DNA from: Clostridium estertheticum
GTDB taxonomy: Bacteria > Bacillota > Clostridia > Clostridiales > Clostridiaceae
Direction: 5' to 3'
DNA: 64,000 bases
NCBI RefSeq assembly: GCF_026650985.1
Contig: NZ_CP086239.1
Coordinates: 1,054,001-1,118,000, forward strand
Under the pieces are notes generated by a model that did not search any database, had not been told where the DNA came from, and was given only the letters and a program-made list of their open reading frames with translations. Shown in pieces: positions 7,249 to 16,195 of this stretch. The first letter of the stretch is position 1. Every line of letters starts with the position of its first letter. Made by a program: the position numbers and the translations under genes.

Positions 7249-8523
7249 ATGTTATTCGAAGATTTAAATCTCATTACACCAATAAAAAAAGCATTAAATG
7301 ATGAGGGATATGTGGAAGCTACACCTATCCAAGAGGCCTCAATTCCTAGTATATTAGAAGGTAAGGACTTTCTAGGCTGTGCTCAAACAGGTACTGGAAA
7401 AACTGCAGCGTTTGCTATTCCTATACTACAAATTCTTTGTGGAAAACAAAAGGTTATAAAAGGACCAAAAAATATTAAAGCTTTAATACTCGCACCGACA
7501 AGAGAACTTGCAATTCAAATTGGAGAGAGTTTCGATTCGTATGGTAAGTACATGAATCTTACTAGTACTGTAATTTTTGGAGGAGTATCACAAAAAAAAC
7601 AAACTGATGCGTTGAAAGATGGAGTAGATATTTTAATTGCAACCACTGGTAGATTACTTGATCTTATGCAGCAGAGATTTATAAACATACATCATGTTGA
7701 GATGTTTGTACTTGATGAGGCAGATCGTATGCTTGATATGGGATTTTTACGTGATGTAAAAAAAATAATAGCCCAATTGCCTAAGATTAGACAGACTATG
7801 TTATTCTCAGCAACTATGCCTGGTGAAATCTCAAAGCTTGTAGATAATATTCTTGTTAATCCAGTTAAAGTAGCAGTAACACCGGTTTCATCAACTATAG
7901 AACTTATTGAACAAGCAGTATATTTTGTAGATAAAAAAGATAAAAAATCATTGCTTATTCATCTGTTAAAAGATAAATCTATAGTTTCTGCTTTAGTATT
8001 TTCAAGAACAAAACATGGAGCAAATAAAATCACTAAGGATTTAAACAATGAAGGTATAGAGGCTCAAGCTATACATGGTAATAAATCACAGAGTGCGAGG
8101 CAGCTTGCTTTAAATAATTTCAAGCAGGGAATAACAAGAGTTCTCGTCGCTACAGATATTGCAGCAAGAGGGATAGACGTTGATGAACTATCTCACGTAA
8201 TTAATTTTGATTTACCCAACATTCCAGAGACCTACGTTCATAGGATAGGAAGAACTGGAAGAGCAGGACTCGGTGGAGTTGCATTATCGTTTTGTGATGT
8301 AGAAGAAAAACCATTCCTTAAGGATATTGAGAAGGTTATAAAAAAATCAATACCAGTAATAGAGGATCATCCTTATCCTGCAAGTAATATAGTAGTAATA
8401 GCAAGTAAGGATGATGCAAAGAAAGTGTCTACTGGAAAATCACGTTCTAATGGTTATGCCAGACGAAATGGAAGAAACCAGCAAGGGCGATCACAATCTA
8501 AAAACACGGGAGCAACAAGATAA
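7249..8523 (+). CDS. DEAD-box ATP-dependent RNA helicase (RhlE-like)
   Basis: 424 residues with all helicase motifs: the Q motif ATPIQ, motif I AQTGTGKT (45-52), Ia [50 protein letters not shown] and [12 protein letters not shown]. The C-terminal 35 residues are basic and Gly/Arg/Asn-rich, as in RhlE-type proteins that bind structured RNA non-specifically. The likely role is RNA unwinding in ribosome assembly or mRNA turnover, often raised in the cold. It is a single-gene unit: AAAGGAG upstream, a strong hairpin downstream, and a long leader suggesting post-transcriptional control. Confidence 0.93.
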   Translation: MLFEDLNLITPIKKALNDEGYVEATPIQEASIPSILEGKDFLGCAQTGTGKTAAFAIPILQILCGKQKVIKGPKNIKALILAPTRELAIQIGESFDSYGKYMNLTSTVIFGGVSQKKQTDALKDGVDILIATTGRLLDLMQQRFINIHHVEMFVLDEADRMLDMGFLRDVKKIIAQLPKIRQTMLFSATMPGEISKLVDNILVNPVKVAVTPVSSTIELIEQAVYFVDKKDKKSLLIHLLKDKSIVSALVFSRTKHGANKITKDLNNEGIEAQAIHGNKSQSARQLALNNFKQGITRVLVATDIAARGIDVDELSHVINFDLPNIPETYVHRIGRTGRAGLGGVALSFCDVEEKPFLKDIEKVIKKSIPVIEDHPYPASNIVVIASKDDAKKVSTGKSRSNGYARRNGRNQQGRSQSKNTGATR

Positions 8524-8539
8524 ATAGAATAAAAAGCAT

Positions 8540-8575
8540 AAAGCCAATGATTATTTTTAAATAATCATTGGCTTT
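8540..8575 (+). terminator. Terminator of the helicase gene
   Basis: Perfect 16-base arms AAAGCCAATGATTATT and AATAATCATTGGCTTT with a 4-base loop, 17 bases after the stop. The following sequence is not a T run, but the stem is very strong. Confidence 0.75.
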
Positions 8576-8609
8576 ACTACTCTGTATTTTAAGTTTCATA
8601 CAGAATTAA

Positions 8610-8681
8610 TTAATAGTCTCCATTTTTAGCCCTAGCAATACTGCCTGCGCCTAAAATTATAAATAATTTATTATTTAACAT
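8610..8681 (-). CDS. Possible 23-residue small protein
   Basis: ATG 8681 to TAA 8610 on the minus strand. GGGAG lies 9 bases upstream, and a second in-frame ATG is at 8690. The peptide has a hydrophobic start (LFIILGAGS) then Arg/Lys/Asp at the end. It lies between the helicase terminator and the next rightward gene, where nothing else is coding. No family recognised, and it is short enough to be chance. Confidence 0.25.
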   Translation of the reverse strand: MLNNKLFIILGAGSIARAKNGDY

Positions 8682-8803
8682 AACTAACATCTCCCTACTA
8701 TAAGTTTAATGTTTGTTTGTCGACTACAATAATAGTATATCCCATAATTAAAAAAGTATACATCAATCAAAAATTAATATTATTTATAAGGGGGTTATAA
8801 TTT

Positions 8804-9529
8804 ATGATTTTTACGTCAGAAGATAATGTTATATTTAGTTCTATTGTAGAGGAATTTGATTTGAACGATTCTATTGTAGAAAAATCAGAAGAATTAAAAA
8901 AGTTAGTTGAAATCTTAACTAATTATAGAATAGACATATGCAAATTATTTAAGATGCAAAAGTTTAAGAGTGAATCTTTAGAATTGAATAAAAAAGAACT
9001 TATTGAAAGTGTAAGTTTAAATAAATCTAGAATTGTGGATAATGAAAAGAATAAAATAGAATTAAGAGATAGGATTAAAGTTAATAGGGAAAATATTAAA
9101 GAAGTAAAATTTTATATAAAGGAATTAGAGAATAATCTTAATGAAGAAAAGCAACAAAGCAGAATATTATATGGAGCACTTGATATTTTTCTGAGTAGAG
9201 AAAAATTTAAAATTATCAAAAAATTAGTTATTAAGGAATATATAGCAGTTTATTCTAATTATTCTAATGAGTTAAGTATAAAAACAAAAATAAAACAATG
9301 TGATGAAAGAAAAAATAAAATAAGAAAAGAGATACATGATTTTAATGATAGGATAGATAAATATAATAGAAAAATAACCATTTATAAATCAGCATTAGCA
9401 GAAATAAGAAAAAGTACTTTAAGTATGTCAAAAAATAATGATTTATCTACTATAAAGATTGAAAGAGTGATAAATTACATAAAATTAGAAAATAATTTTA
9501 GAATAGAAGTTCATAATTATAAAATATAA
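8804..9529 (+). CDS. Coiled-coil protein of unknown function
   Basis: 241 residues, very rich in Lys, Glu, Ile and Asn. Long predicted coiled-coil stretches run at about 55-125 and 160-205, split by a less charged segment (about 125-160, LYGALDIFLSREKFKI). There is no signal peptide, membrane segment or catalytic motif. AAGGGGG precedes ATG 8804. It is a single-gene unit with a weak hairpin after it. It is slightly more AT-rich than its neighbours and I recognise no homologue. A structural or scaffold role is possible but unproven. Confidence 0.65.
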   Translation: MIFTSEDNVIFSSIVEEFDLNDSIVEKSEELKKLVEILTNYRIDICKLFKMQKFKSESLELNKKELIESVSLNKSRIVDNEKNKIELRDRIKVNRENIKEVKFYIKELENNLNEEKQQSRILYGALDIFLSREKFKIIKKLVIKEYIAVYSNYSNELSIKTKIKQCDERKNKIRKEIHDFNDRIDKYNRKITIYKSALAEIRKSTLSMSKNNDLSTIKIERVINYIKLENNFRIEVHNYKI

Positions 9530-9574
9530 AAACATCAAGAGGATAACTTAAGACCATCTTCATAATGTTTTTAT
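9529..9574 (+). terminator. Imperfect terminator after the coiled-coil gene
   Basis: AAAAACAT and ATGTTTTT form the outer stem and a mismatched inner stem (AGAGGAT with ATCTTC) closes it. TTTTTATTG follows. It begins at the stop codon. Confidence 0.5.
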
Positions 9575-9597
9575 TGATTTTTAATTAAGAAACCATT

Positions 9598-9858
9598 TTA
9601 TTTAAAAGCTTTTTCAAATATATTATTAACAATACTTTTAGAGGTAACTCCCTCATGAACCTTTATGCCATCAACATAATAAGTAGGGACATAATAGTAT
9701 GTATATTGTTTTGCTATATCAGGCTCTAACTCTTCGTCGATTATTTTAATTTCAATATCAGCATATTGTGGATTTTGTTTTTTTATATTTTCCATCCAAC
9801 CAAGTGCTTTTTTACAGTATGGACACCATTCAGTTACAAACATAATTATTGGTTTCAT
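9598..9858 (-). CDS. Glutaredoxin/thioredoxin-like protein
   Basis: 86 residues forming one thioredoxin fold. The active site WCPYC (11-15) is glutaredoxin-like, and the cis-proline loop is VPTYYVDG (about 57-64). The likely role is cytosolic thiol-disulfide exchange, but the electron donor and target are unknown. Start ATG 9858 is preceded by GGTGGTGA. It is alone on the minus strand between two rightward genes. Confidence 0.85.
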   Translation of the reverse strand: MKPIIMFVTEWCPYCKKALGWMENIKKQNPQYADIEIKIIDEELEPDIAKQYTYYYVPTYYVDGIKVHEGVTSKSIVNNIFEKAFK

Positions 9859-10140
9859 TTATTTTCACCACCAAACTTTCTATTTAGGATCTAATATTAT
9901 TAGATGCATTAATATTATACACCATTTTTCTTATACTTAGGGCATTATAGTAAATTATAAAAATTAAACTTTAATTTATAATCATAATGATTAAGGTTAT
10001 TAGGAGTAATTAATAGAAATAAGTTAAAAAATTTGCTATAATGAACTAGTTGAAAAATAATTTGTTATTTTGATATAAGTGAGAGAAAATGCAGTACATA
10101 TTTAAAGTAAATAATAAAAGAAAATGAAGGAGTATTTTAA

Positions 10141-11181
10141 ATGCAATCGATAAAGCAGATATGTAAGAAAGAGTCAATTATGAAAATAATGTTGTTTTTA
10201 GCATTAGTATTATTCGCGTATTTAATAAGATCCATTTTTGATTTGATTTTATTAACTTTTATGATTACTTATTTAGTGAACAGTATGCAAAGTTTATTAG
10301 TTTACCAAATCAATAAAATTATAAAAGTAAGTCCAACCATTATTACGATAATTATATATGTGTTTATTACAGCAACTATAACGCTCCTAGCAGTAAAATA
10401 TATACCAATAGCAATATCTGAAAGTTTACTTATTTTAGACAAGATGGAGTATATTGATTTTGCGAAAAACACAAAAGGTGTTATGCCTTATCTATCACCA
10501 ATAGTTAATCAAATTGACATAGCAAGTTATGCTAAATCAGGTATTCAAAGTATTATGCTTTTGGTAACAAATTTAGGCAAATGGAGTATTAATTTTTTTA
10601 TGGCACTCCTATTAAGTCTAGTATTTATATTAGAAAAGAAGAGTATTTTAAACTTTGTCCACAAGTTTAAACATAGTAGAGTATCGGGTGCATATAATTA
10701 TTTTAGTTATTTTGGAAACAACTTCTTAAATTCTTTTGGTAAAGTAATCCAGGCTCAAATAATGATAGCAATTACAAATACAGTATTATCAATTATAGGA
10801 CTTACTATAATGGGTTTTCCACAATTATTTGCTCTTGCATTTATGATATTTATTTTAAGTCTTGTACCAGTGGCTGGAGTATTTATTTCTTTAATACCAT
10901 TATGCTTAATTGCTTTAAAAATAGGTGGGGTAGTTAAAGTTTTTTTTGTGCTCATTATGATTTTTATAATTCATGCGATTGAAAGTTATATTTTAAATCC
11001 AAAGTTTATGTCTGATACTACACATCTTCCAATATTTTTCACTTTTGCAACATTAATAATATCAGAACATTTTATGGGAACATGGGGTCTTCTACTAGGT
11101 ATACCAATAGTTATATTCTTGTTAGATTTAATCGGAGTGAATCTTAGCGAAAAAAGCAAATCTAAATTTACAGACGATTAA
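10141..11181 (+). CDS. AI-2E-family membrane transporter
   Basis: 346 residues with about seven or eight membrane segments: two early pairs (15-45, 60-90), a soluble domain (90-140), then a C-terminal hydrophobic core. The core carries family motifs such as GFPQLFALAFMIFILSLVPV and the last segments near TWGLLLGIPIVIFLLDLIG. The family (PF01594) was named for autoinducer-2 export but includes sodium/proton and other exporters, so the substrate is open. AAGGAG precedes ATG 10141. A second member lies at 44287. The rlmA-like gene follows 39 bases later and may be co-transcribed. Confidence 0.85.
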   Translation: MQSIKQICKKESIMKIMLFLALVLFAYLIRSIFDLILLTFMITYLVNSMQSLLVYQINKIIKVSPTIITIIIYVFITATITLLAVKYIPIAISESLLILDKMEYIDFAKNTKGVMPYLSPIVNQIDIASYAKSGIQSIMLLVTNLGKWSINFFMALLLSLVFILEKKSILNFVHKFKHSRVSGAYNYFSYFGNNFLNSFGKVIQAQIMIAITNTVLSIIGLTIMGFPQLFALAFMIFILSLVPVAGVFISLIPLCLIALKIGGVVKVFFVLIMIFIIHAIESYILNPKFMSDTTHLPIFFTFATLIISEHFMGTWGLLLGIPIVIFLLDLIGVNLSEKSKSKFTDD

Positions 11182-11238
11182 TTATGTAAGAAACACGCAC
11201 AAGGTAATTTAGTTCATTCTTTGGAAGGTAGTGATTTT

Positions 11239-12102
11239 GTGTCAATAGAAAATATGCAGTCTATATTAAAATGTCCTGTTTGCAATTTAAGTCTTGAAAA
11301 AAATGAAAAACAATGCGTATGTTTAAATAATCATAGTTATGATATATCTAGCAAAGGATACATTAATCTTTTATTAGCTAATCAAAAGAAAACCAAAGAT
11401 CCTGGAGATAGTAAGGAAATGATGGAAGGTCGTAAAGATTTCTTAAATAGAGGGTATTATCACACTTTTTCAGATAGACTTAATGAGATAATAATATCGA
11501 ATATAAGTGAAAAGAATATAAACATACTTGATGCCGGATGTGGAGAAGGATATTTTTTATCAAGACTTAAGGAAGCTATATATGCAAATGAATCTAAATG
11601 TCTTTTAAGTAAGCAATTTAATTTTTTTGGCGTAGATATATCGAAATCCGCAGTTACTTATGCAGTTAAGAGGGATAAAGGAATAAACTTTATAGTAAGC
11701 AGCAATTTTAATTTACCCATAATGCCAAATACTATAGATGTTATTATTAGAAATTTTGCACCTTCTGATGATCTAGAACTTAAAAGGGTTCTAAAAGATA
11801 ATGGGAAATTGGTAGTTGTAACACCGGGGATTGAGCATTTATATGGTTTAAAAGAGATATTATATGTAAATGCTAGAAAACATGAGGAAAAAGAAACAAC
11901 TTTTGAGGGTTTTAAATTAATAAAAAGATCAGAAGTTAAGTATAACATTCATTTAGAAGATAGGGAAAGTGTAAAAAATCTTATAAGAATGACACCCTAC
12001 TATTGGACTTTTGACAATGCTATGAGAGAAAAAGCGATTGAAACTTCTAAACTTTCAACTGCACTCCATTTTAATATAAGTGTATATGAGAAATGTCATT
12101 AA
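11239..12102 (+). CDS. 23S rRNA (guanine-N1)-methyltransferase RlmA-like
   Basis: I prefer GTG 11239 because GGAAGG lies 9-10 bases upstream; an in-frame TTG at 11221 has no site. The product is about 287 residues. An N-terminal zinc finger carries CPVC, then a Cys pair and His (CVCLNNH), the four-ligand pattern of RlmA/TlrB enzymes. Family motifs follow (DISSKGYINLL, KDPGDSKEMMEGRKDFL). The SAM-binding region contains LDAGCGEGYFL, FGVDISKSAV and RNFAPSD. The expected reaction is N1 methylation of a guanine in helix 35 of 23S rRNA; some relatives give macrolide tolerance. A terminator follows. Confidence 0.88.
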   Translation: MSIENMQSILKCPVCNLSLEKNEKQCVCLNNHSYDISSKGYINLLLANQKKTKDPGDSKEMMEGRKDFLNRGYYHTFSDRLNEIIISNISEKNINILDAGCGEGYFLSRLKEAIYANESKCLLSKQFNFFGVDISKSAVTYAVKRDKGINFIVSSNFNLPIMPNTIDVIIRNFAPSDDLELKRVLKDNGKLVVVTPGIEHLYGLKEILYVNARKHEEKETTFEGFKLIKRSEVKYNIHLEDRESVKNLIRMTPYYWTFDNAMREKAIETSKLSTALHFNISVYEKCH

Positions 12103-12126
12103 GCTATATTACGAGAAATTAAAATT

Positions 12127-12170
12127 AATAACTGGATGTAGGACTATGCTACAATCAGTTATTTTGTTTT
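12127..12170 (+). terminator. Terminator of the rlmA-like gene
   Basis: Outer arms AATAACTG and CAGTTATT with inner TGTAG/CTACA, followed by TTGTTTT, 24 bases after the stop. Confidence 0.8.
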
Positions 12171-12274
12171 AAAATATAATTAAGTAATAGATTTTATTAT
12201 AATTGATGTATTGATGAGGCTTAAGATGATATAATGTTAATGTATTTGATAAATAAAAGATTAGAGGTGTTAGC

Positions 12275-12508
12275 ATGACTAATGATGAAATGTATAAACG
12301 AATAATTGCTATGACTAGTATTAAAACTGCAAAAAGTTTTATTAAAACTTATGATATAAGTAAAAGTGATTTAAGCAAGCTTTGCAAAAAATTCAATATA
12401 TTTATAGACGGTAAAGCTACTAAGGATGATATGATTGATAGATTTTTAGGAGAGACATTGGGTAAAAAACTAAAAAACAAGGTGATTAATAAGTACAATA
12501 TTAGATAA
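12275..12508 (+). CDS. Small basic protein of unknown function
   Basis: 77 residues, Lys-rich, with no Trp and no signal peptide. The segment SDLSKLCKKFNIFIDGKATKDDMIDRF (about 30-56) has the helix-extended-helix look of SAP-like nucleic-acid-binding motifs; this is only a resemblance. AGAGGTG precedes ATG 12275. It lies upstream of the SPL-family gene with a 75-base gap and could be co-transcribed. No family recognised. Confidence 0.6.
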   Translation: MTNDEMYKRIIAMTSIKTAKSFIKTYDISKSDLSKLCKKFNIFIDGKATKDDMIDRFLGETLGKKLKNKVINKYNIR

Positions 12509-12591
12509 GTTTTTCAAATATGTAATTTTATGAATAGGATAAGTGTATAAATAACTTTATTTAATAAAACAATACCTATGAGGTGAAGTTA

Positions 12592-13602
12592 ATGAAGTTA
12601 TTTATACCAGATATTGCATATATAGACCCGAAATTATTAAAATATGAGGAATCAAAAGGAACAATAAAATATCTAGAAGAATTAAAGGTACCTATAGTTA
12701 ATTCAAAAAAAGTTGTAATAGACGCTGGGTCTCCCGAGAAAAACTATGTAACAGCTAAAAAGACTGTTCTTTTTACAACAAATGGTCAAAAGAAATTAGT
12801 GAGTTGTAAACCATCCGCAGATTACCAATTTTCGCTTTCGAGTTCATGCCCTGCAAATTGCGAATATTGTTATCTGCAAACTACACAAGGTGAGAAGCCT
12901 TTCATGAAAATATTCTTAAATATTGAAGAAATTTTAGAAAATATACAGACGTATATAGATTCTAACTTGCCAAGTATTACTTCTTTTGAATGTGCCAGTA
13001 TAACTGATCCAATTGCACTTGAACACCTAAGTGGAAACTTAAAAAAATGCATAGAGTTTTTTGGGAGAAGTGAGAATGGAAGACTTAGACTTGTAACTAA
13101 GTTTGATGATGTTGATCCATTTTTGAAACTAAAACACAATAAACATACAAAATTTAGATTTACTTTAAACACGCCTTATGTAATAGATAACTTCGAACAT
13201 AATACTTCAAGTTTTAAAGAAAGAATAGGCGCAGTCAAAAAAATAGCAACTGCTGGGTACCCAATAGGATTTATAATTGCACCTATTATGATATATGATA
13301 ATTGGAAGTTAGAGTATAAGGAACTGTTTGAAACGTTAAAAATAGCTCTTGCAAATTACAAAGATGAAGTAAGTTTTGAACTTATTCAACATAGATTTAC
13401 AAAAGCTGCAAAGGAACTTATAGTGCAGAGATTTAAAAATACTAAGCTTGATATGGATGAAGAAAAAAGGGTGTTAAAATGGGGGCCATATGGAAAATTC
13501 AAGTATGTATATAAGAAACCAGAGAGCGAGGAAATAAAGAATTATATTTCAGAACTGATAAACAATAATTTTGATTTGGCAATAATTGAATATTTCACTT
13601 AA
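12592..13602 (+). CDS. Spore photoproduct lyase family radical SAM protein
   Basis: I place the start at ATG 12592, 7 bases after AGGTG; an in-frame GTG at 12583 overlaps that site. The product is 336 residues. The radical SAM motif CPANCEYC gives cluster ligands C86, C90 and C93, with Y92 and Y94 around it as in SPL. The C-terminal end (LDMDEEKRVLKWGPYGKFKY and the terminal IEYFT) is typical of SPL, the enzyme that repairs the spore thymine dimer at germination. One point is odd. By recalled alignment, the region that reads ACTSD in B. subtilis SPL (catalytic H-donor Cys) reads ASITD here, with the nearest Cys two residues earlier. It could be SPL with a shifted Cys or a paralogue. A strong terminator follows. 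Confidence 0.8.
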   Translation: MKLFIPDIAYIDPKLLKYEESKGTIKYLEELKVPIVNSKKVVIDAGSPEKNYVTAKKTVLFTTNGQKKLVSCKPSADYQFSLSSSCPANCEYCYLQTTQGEKPFMKIFLNIEEILENIQTYIDSNLPSITSFECASITDPIALEHLSGNLKKCIEFFGRSENGRLRLVTKFDDVDPFLKLKHNKHTKFRFTLNTPYVIDNFEHNTSSFKERIGAVKKIATAGYPIGFIIAPIMIYDNWKLEYKELFETLKIALANYKDEVSFELIQHRFTKAAKELIVQRFKNTKLDMDEEKRVLKWGPYGKFKYVYKKPESEEIKNYISELINNNFDLAIIEYFT

Positions 13603-13629
13603 TAATTAAAATATTTTAGTAATTTAAAT

Positions 13630-13670
13630 AATCATCATGAAGGTTTAGGTCTTCATGATGATTTATTTTT
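13630..13670. terminator. Bidirectional terminator between the SPL gene and aat
   Basis: Perfect 13-base arms AATCATCATGAAG (13630-13642) and CTTCATGATGATT (13651-13663), followed by TATTTTTTT on the plus strand. It serves the convergent genes ending at 13602 and 13685. Confidence 0.85.
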
Positions 13671-13684
13671 TTATATTATGTAGC

Positions 13685-14353
13685 TTATAATGATAATTTT
13701 AAAGGCAATTTTGATATTCCATCTTTTACAAGTTCTAAAAATTTTTCTCTAGGCATATAAACGGCGCCTAAACTTTCAAGATGATTTGTATGAACCTGAC
13801 AATCAATCAAAGAAAATCCCTTCTTTTCTAGTACTTTCCCAAAGGTAATAAAAGCAACTTTAGATGCATTATCCATAGTAGAAAACATTGACTCACCAAA
13901 AAAACATTTTCCTATGCTTATGCCATATAGTCCACCAACTAATTCATCATTGAACCAAGTTTCTACGCTGTGAGCATAGCCAAGCGTGTGAAGGTTGCAG
14001 TAGGCTTCAATCATTTCATTTGTAATCCATGTGCCAGCCTCACGCCTGAGATTTGAACAATTAGATATAACATCCCTAAAGTGAGTATCAAAGGTGACTT
14101 TATATATATTCTTTTTGAGTGTTTTTTTCATAGAGTGGGAGGTTCTTATATCTTTTGGATAAACAATAAATCTTGGATCCGGTGACCACCAAAGTATTGG
14201 TTCATCATCTGAGTACCAGGGAAATATTCCATTAGAATATGCAAGTAATAATCTCTCTTGCGATAAATCTCCATCAATGGCGAGTAATCCATCATCATCT
14301 GAAAGAGATGGGTGAGGGAATCTTAATTCATTTGATAATCTATAAACTGTCAT
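13685..14353 (-). CDS. aat: Leucyl/phenylalanyl-tRNA-protein transferase
   Basis: 222 residues matching Aat along its length: [20 protein letters not shown], then [64 protein letters not shown] and the terminal ALG-like region. Aat attaches Leu or Phe from charged tRNA to proteins with N-terminal Lys or Arg, marking them for ClpS/ClpAP-type degradation. It is common in Proteobacteria and patchy in Firmicutes. AAAGGAG precedes ATG 14353. It is a single gene, convergent with the SPL gene. Confidence 0.93.
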   Translation of the reverse strand: MTVYRLSNELRFPHPSLSDDDGLLAIDGDLSQERLLLAYSNGIFPWYSDDEPILWWSPDPRFIVYPKDIRTSHSMKKTLKKNIYKVTFDTHFRDVISNCSNLRREAGTWITNEMIEAYCNLHTLGYAHSVETWFNDELVGGLYGISIGKCFFGESMFSTMDNASKVAFITFGKVLEKKGFSLIDCQVHTNHLESLGAVYMPREKFLELVKDGISKLPLKLSL

Positions 14354-14539
14354 AATAACTCCTTTCAGGATATAACCTATAAACCTTATTATATACTACC
14401 TAAATCAATCTTACATGTTTTTACAGTGATAGACATAAAAATTTGATTAAAAAGAAAGCTATGGAGCATCATAAAAAATTTTAATTTATTGAATGAATAA
14501 TCCTTTGTTTGGACATAATTCCAAATAAGGAGGGGAATT

Positions 14540-15307
14540 ATGAAAAATAGAAAAATTTTATATTCACTTTTAACAATAATATTAATAGCTTTTGTTTGTG
14601 CTAATTATTCTCTAATCCATTATATGAATAAAAATGATTTAAAGCTTGAAGCTTATGGTAATTTACCATATTTAAAATTTACATCGAAAGCCATTGAAAA
14701 CGGTAATTCATTACAAACATCTGTAACCACTAATTTGGCTAGGGTATCAACAGACACAAAATTCATTTTCAAGATTAAATATAAAGATAATGTAGTAAGA
14801 AACATGGTACTTGAAAAGTATTTTAATGGTTCGAAAGTATTAATTAGAAAAAATAAAGAAGAACTTAATGAATATTTTAAAAATCAAGGTTACACAGTTT
14901 CTAATATGGGTACTGATGAAGTTGTTTTTGTTAATAATAGCAATAGGTATAGTTATAAAGCCAATAGATATTTTTTAGGTGTTTATAGCGACATGGTAAC
15001 AATATATAAAACAGATGAAAATGGAAACATATCAGCGAGTAAACTATTTAATGCTAACGTTTATTCAGCAGATGGTAAACAGCAGAAATATGATTTTGAA
15101 GCTATAGACAAAGGAGAATTACAACATATTAAAATAATTGACCTAAAAGAAAAAGATGGACTTATGGAAGATCTTATTCGCGGTAGAAAATATAGCAAAG
15201 ATGATGATACTAAAAAAGATATGGAAGATAGCGAAGAATATGAAAAAGGAGAATTCAAATCTCCAGCAAAGGCTTTTGATTATGCTATGGGTCTATTAAA
15301 GTCATGA
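14540..15307 (+). CDS. Membrane-anchored protein, probably BofC-like
   Basis: 255 residues with one N-terminal hydrophobic segment (7-27) and the rest outside the membrane. Part of the second half, FLGVYSDMVTIYKTD followed by IKIIDLKEKDGLMEDLIRG (about 146-215), resembles the BofC C-terminal domain pattern, a beta segment ending in a short helix after Leu/Asp. Position supports this: bofC lies close upstream of ruvA in B. subtilis, and here ruvA is the next gene. BofC restrains SpoIVB in the sigma-K checkpoint. Sequence similarity is weak by eye, so the call is tentative. AAGGAGGGG precedes the ATG, and a terminator follows. Confidence 0.5.
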   Translation: MKNRKILYSLLTIILIAFVCANYSLIHYMNKNDLKLEAYGNLPYLKFTSKAIENGNSLQTSVTTNLARVSTDTKFIFKIKYKDNVVRNMVLEKYFNGSKVLIRKNKEELNEYFKNQGYTVSNMGTDEVVFVNNSNRYSYKANRYFLGVYSDMVTIYKTDENGNISASKLFNANVYSADGKQQKYDFEAIDKGELQHIKIIDLKEKDGLMEDLIRGRKYSKDDDTKKDMEDSEEYEKGEFKSPAKAFDYAMGLLKS

Positions 15308-15405
15308 TAATTAATTTGAATTAGTTAAAATAATAAAATATGTACTATAGCATTAGGAAATATGTTTTCTAAAGGATAAAACTTTAAGAAATGTATTTTT
15401 CTAAT

Positions 15406-15442
15406 AAAAAAGCCTTATGAATTATATTTCTTAAGGCTTTTT
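15406..15442 (+). terminator. Terminator before ruvA
   Basis: Arms AAAAAGCCTTA and TAAGGCTTTTT with a T-rich right end. It closes the BofC-like unit about 100 bases after its stop. Confidence 0.8.
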
Positions 15443-15581
15443 ACCATATTTTTTTATTTTCATGTATCTTATTTATTGAATTAATACCGTTTAGGTGGTA
15501 AAGTAATATATGTTGCTATAAAAATAGAAGGATAACAATTAATAATTAGTATCCTAAAGGAAGCAGCAAGGAGGAAGTATT

Positions 15582-16181
15582 ATGTTCGAATATATAAAAG
15601 GCATTTTTGTAGGTTTTAATAAAGACTATATTATACTGGACAATAACGGTATGGGTTATAGAATATATACTTCTGGAAGTACTATGGCTAAGATGCCTAA
15701 AACAAATGAAACGGTACTATTATATATAAAACAAATTGTTAGAGAAGATTTTATTGGTTTGTATGGGTTTCTAACAAAAGATGAAATAGAGATGTTTAGC
15801 CTTGTAATTAGTATAAATGGAGTTGGGTCAAAAGCTGGTTTATCATTACTTTCTATTTGCAGTGTAACAAATTTAAAGTATGCTATTGTATCAGGAGATG
15901 AAAAAACTCTAATCCGGGCACCAGGTATAGGAAAGAAAATTGCTCAAAGAATAATTTTGGAGCTTAGAGAAAAGATACATCTTGAGCAGTCTACCACTCA
16001 AGACCTATCACAGAATTCAGGAATGAATTTAATAGAAGATAGAAAACTTATGGAGGTTTTGGGTGCTCTTATTTCACTAGGATATTCTGAAAAAGAAGCG
16101 GAAAAGGCAATGAGTGCTGTAAGTCATGAACAATCACTTGAAAATATAATTAAAGATTGTTTGAAATATTTAATGAACTAA
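15582..16181 (+). CDS. ruvA: Holliday junction branch migration protein RuvA
   Basis: 199 residues, normal for the family. The N-terminal OB-fold starts MFEYIKGIF. Two helix-hairpin-helix units follow ([15 protein letters not shown] and [20 protein letters not shown]), and the C-terminal RuvB-binding helix domain contains [15 protein letters not shown]. RuvA binds four-way DNA junctions and loads RuvB. AAGGAGGAAG precedes ATG 15582. ruvB starts 14 bases after the stop. This is the first gene of the ruvAB-queA-tgt-yajC block. Confidence 0.97.
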   Translation: MFEYIKGIFVGFNKDYIILDNNGMGYRIYTSGSTMAKMPKTNETVLLYIKQIVREDFIGLYGFLTKDEIEMFSLVISINGVGSKAGLSLLSICSVTNLKYAIVSGDEKTLIRAPGIGKKIAQRIILELREKIHLEQSTTQDLSQNSGMNLIEDRKLMEVLGALISLGYSEKEAEKAMSAVSHEQSLENIIKDCLKYLMN

Positions 16182-16195
16182 GGTGGGAATATACT

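Noticed and set aside
10141-11181. Autoinducer-2 quorum-sensing export system
   Set aside because: The family name is historical; no luxS or receptor is near, so no signalling claim is made.
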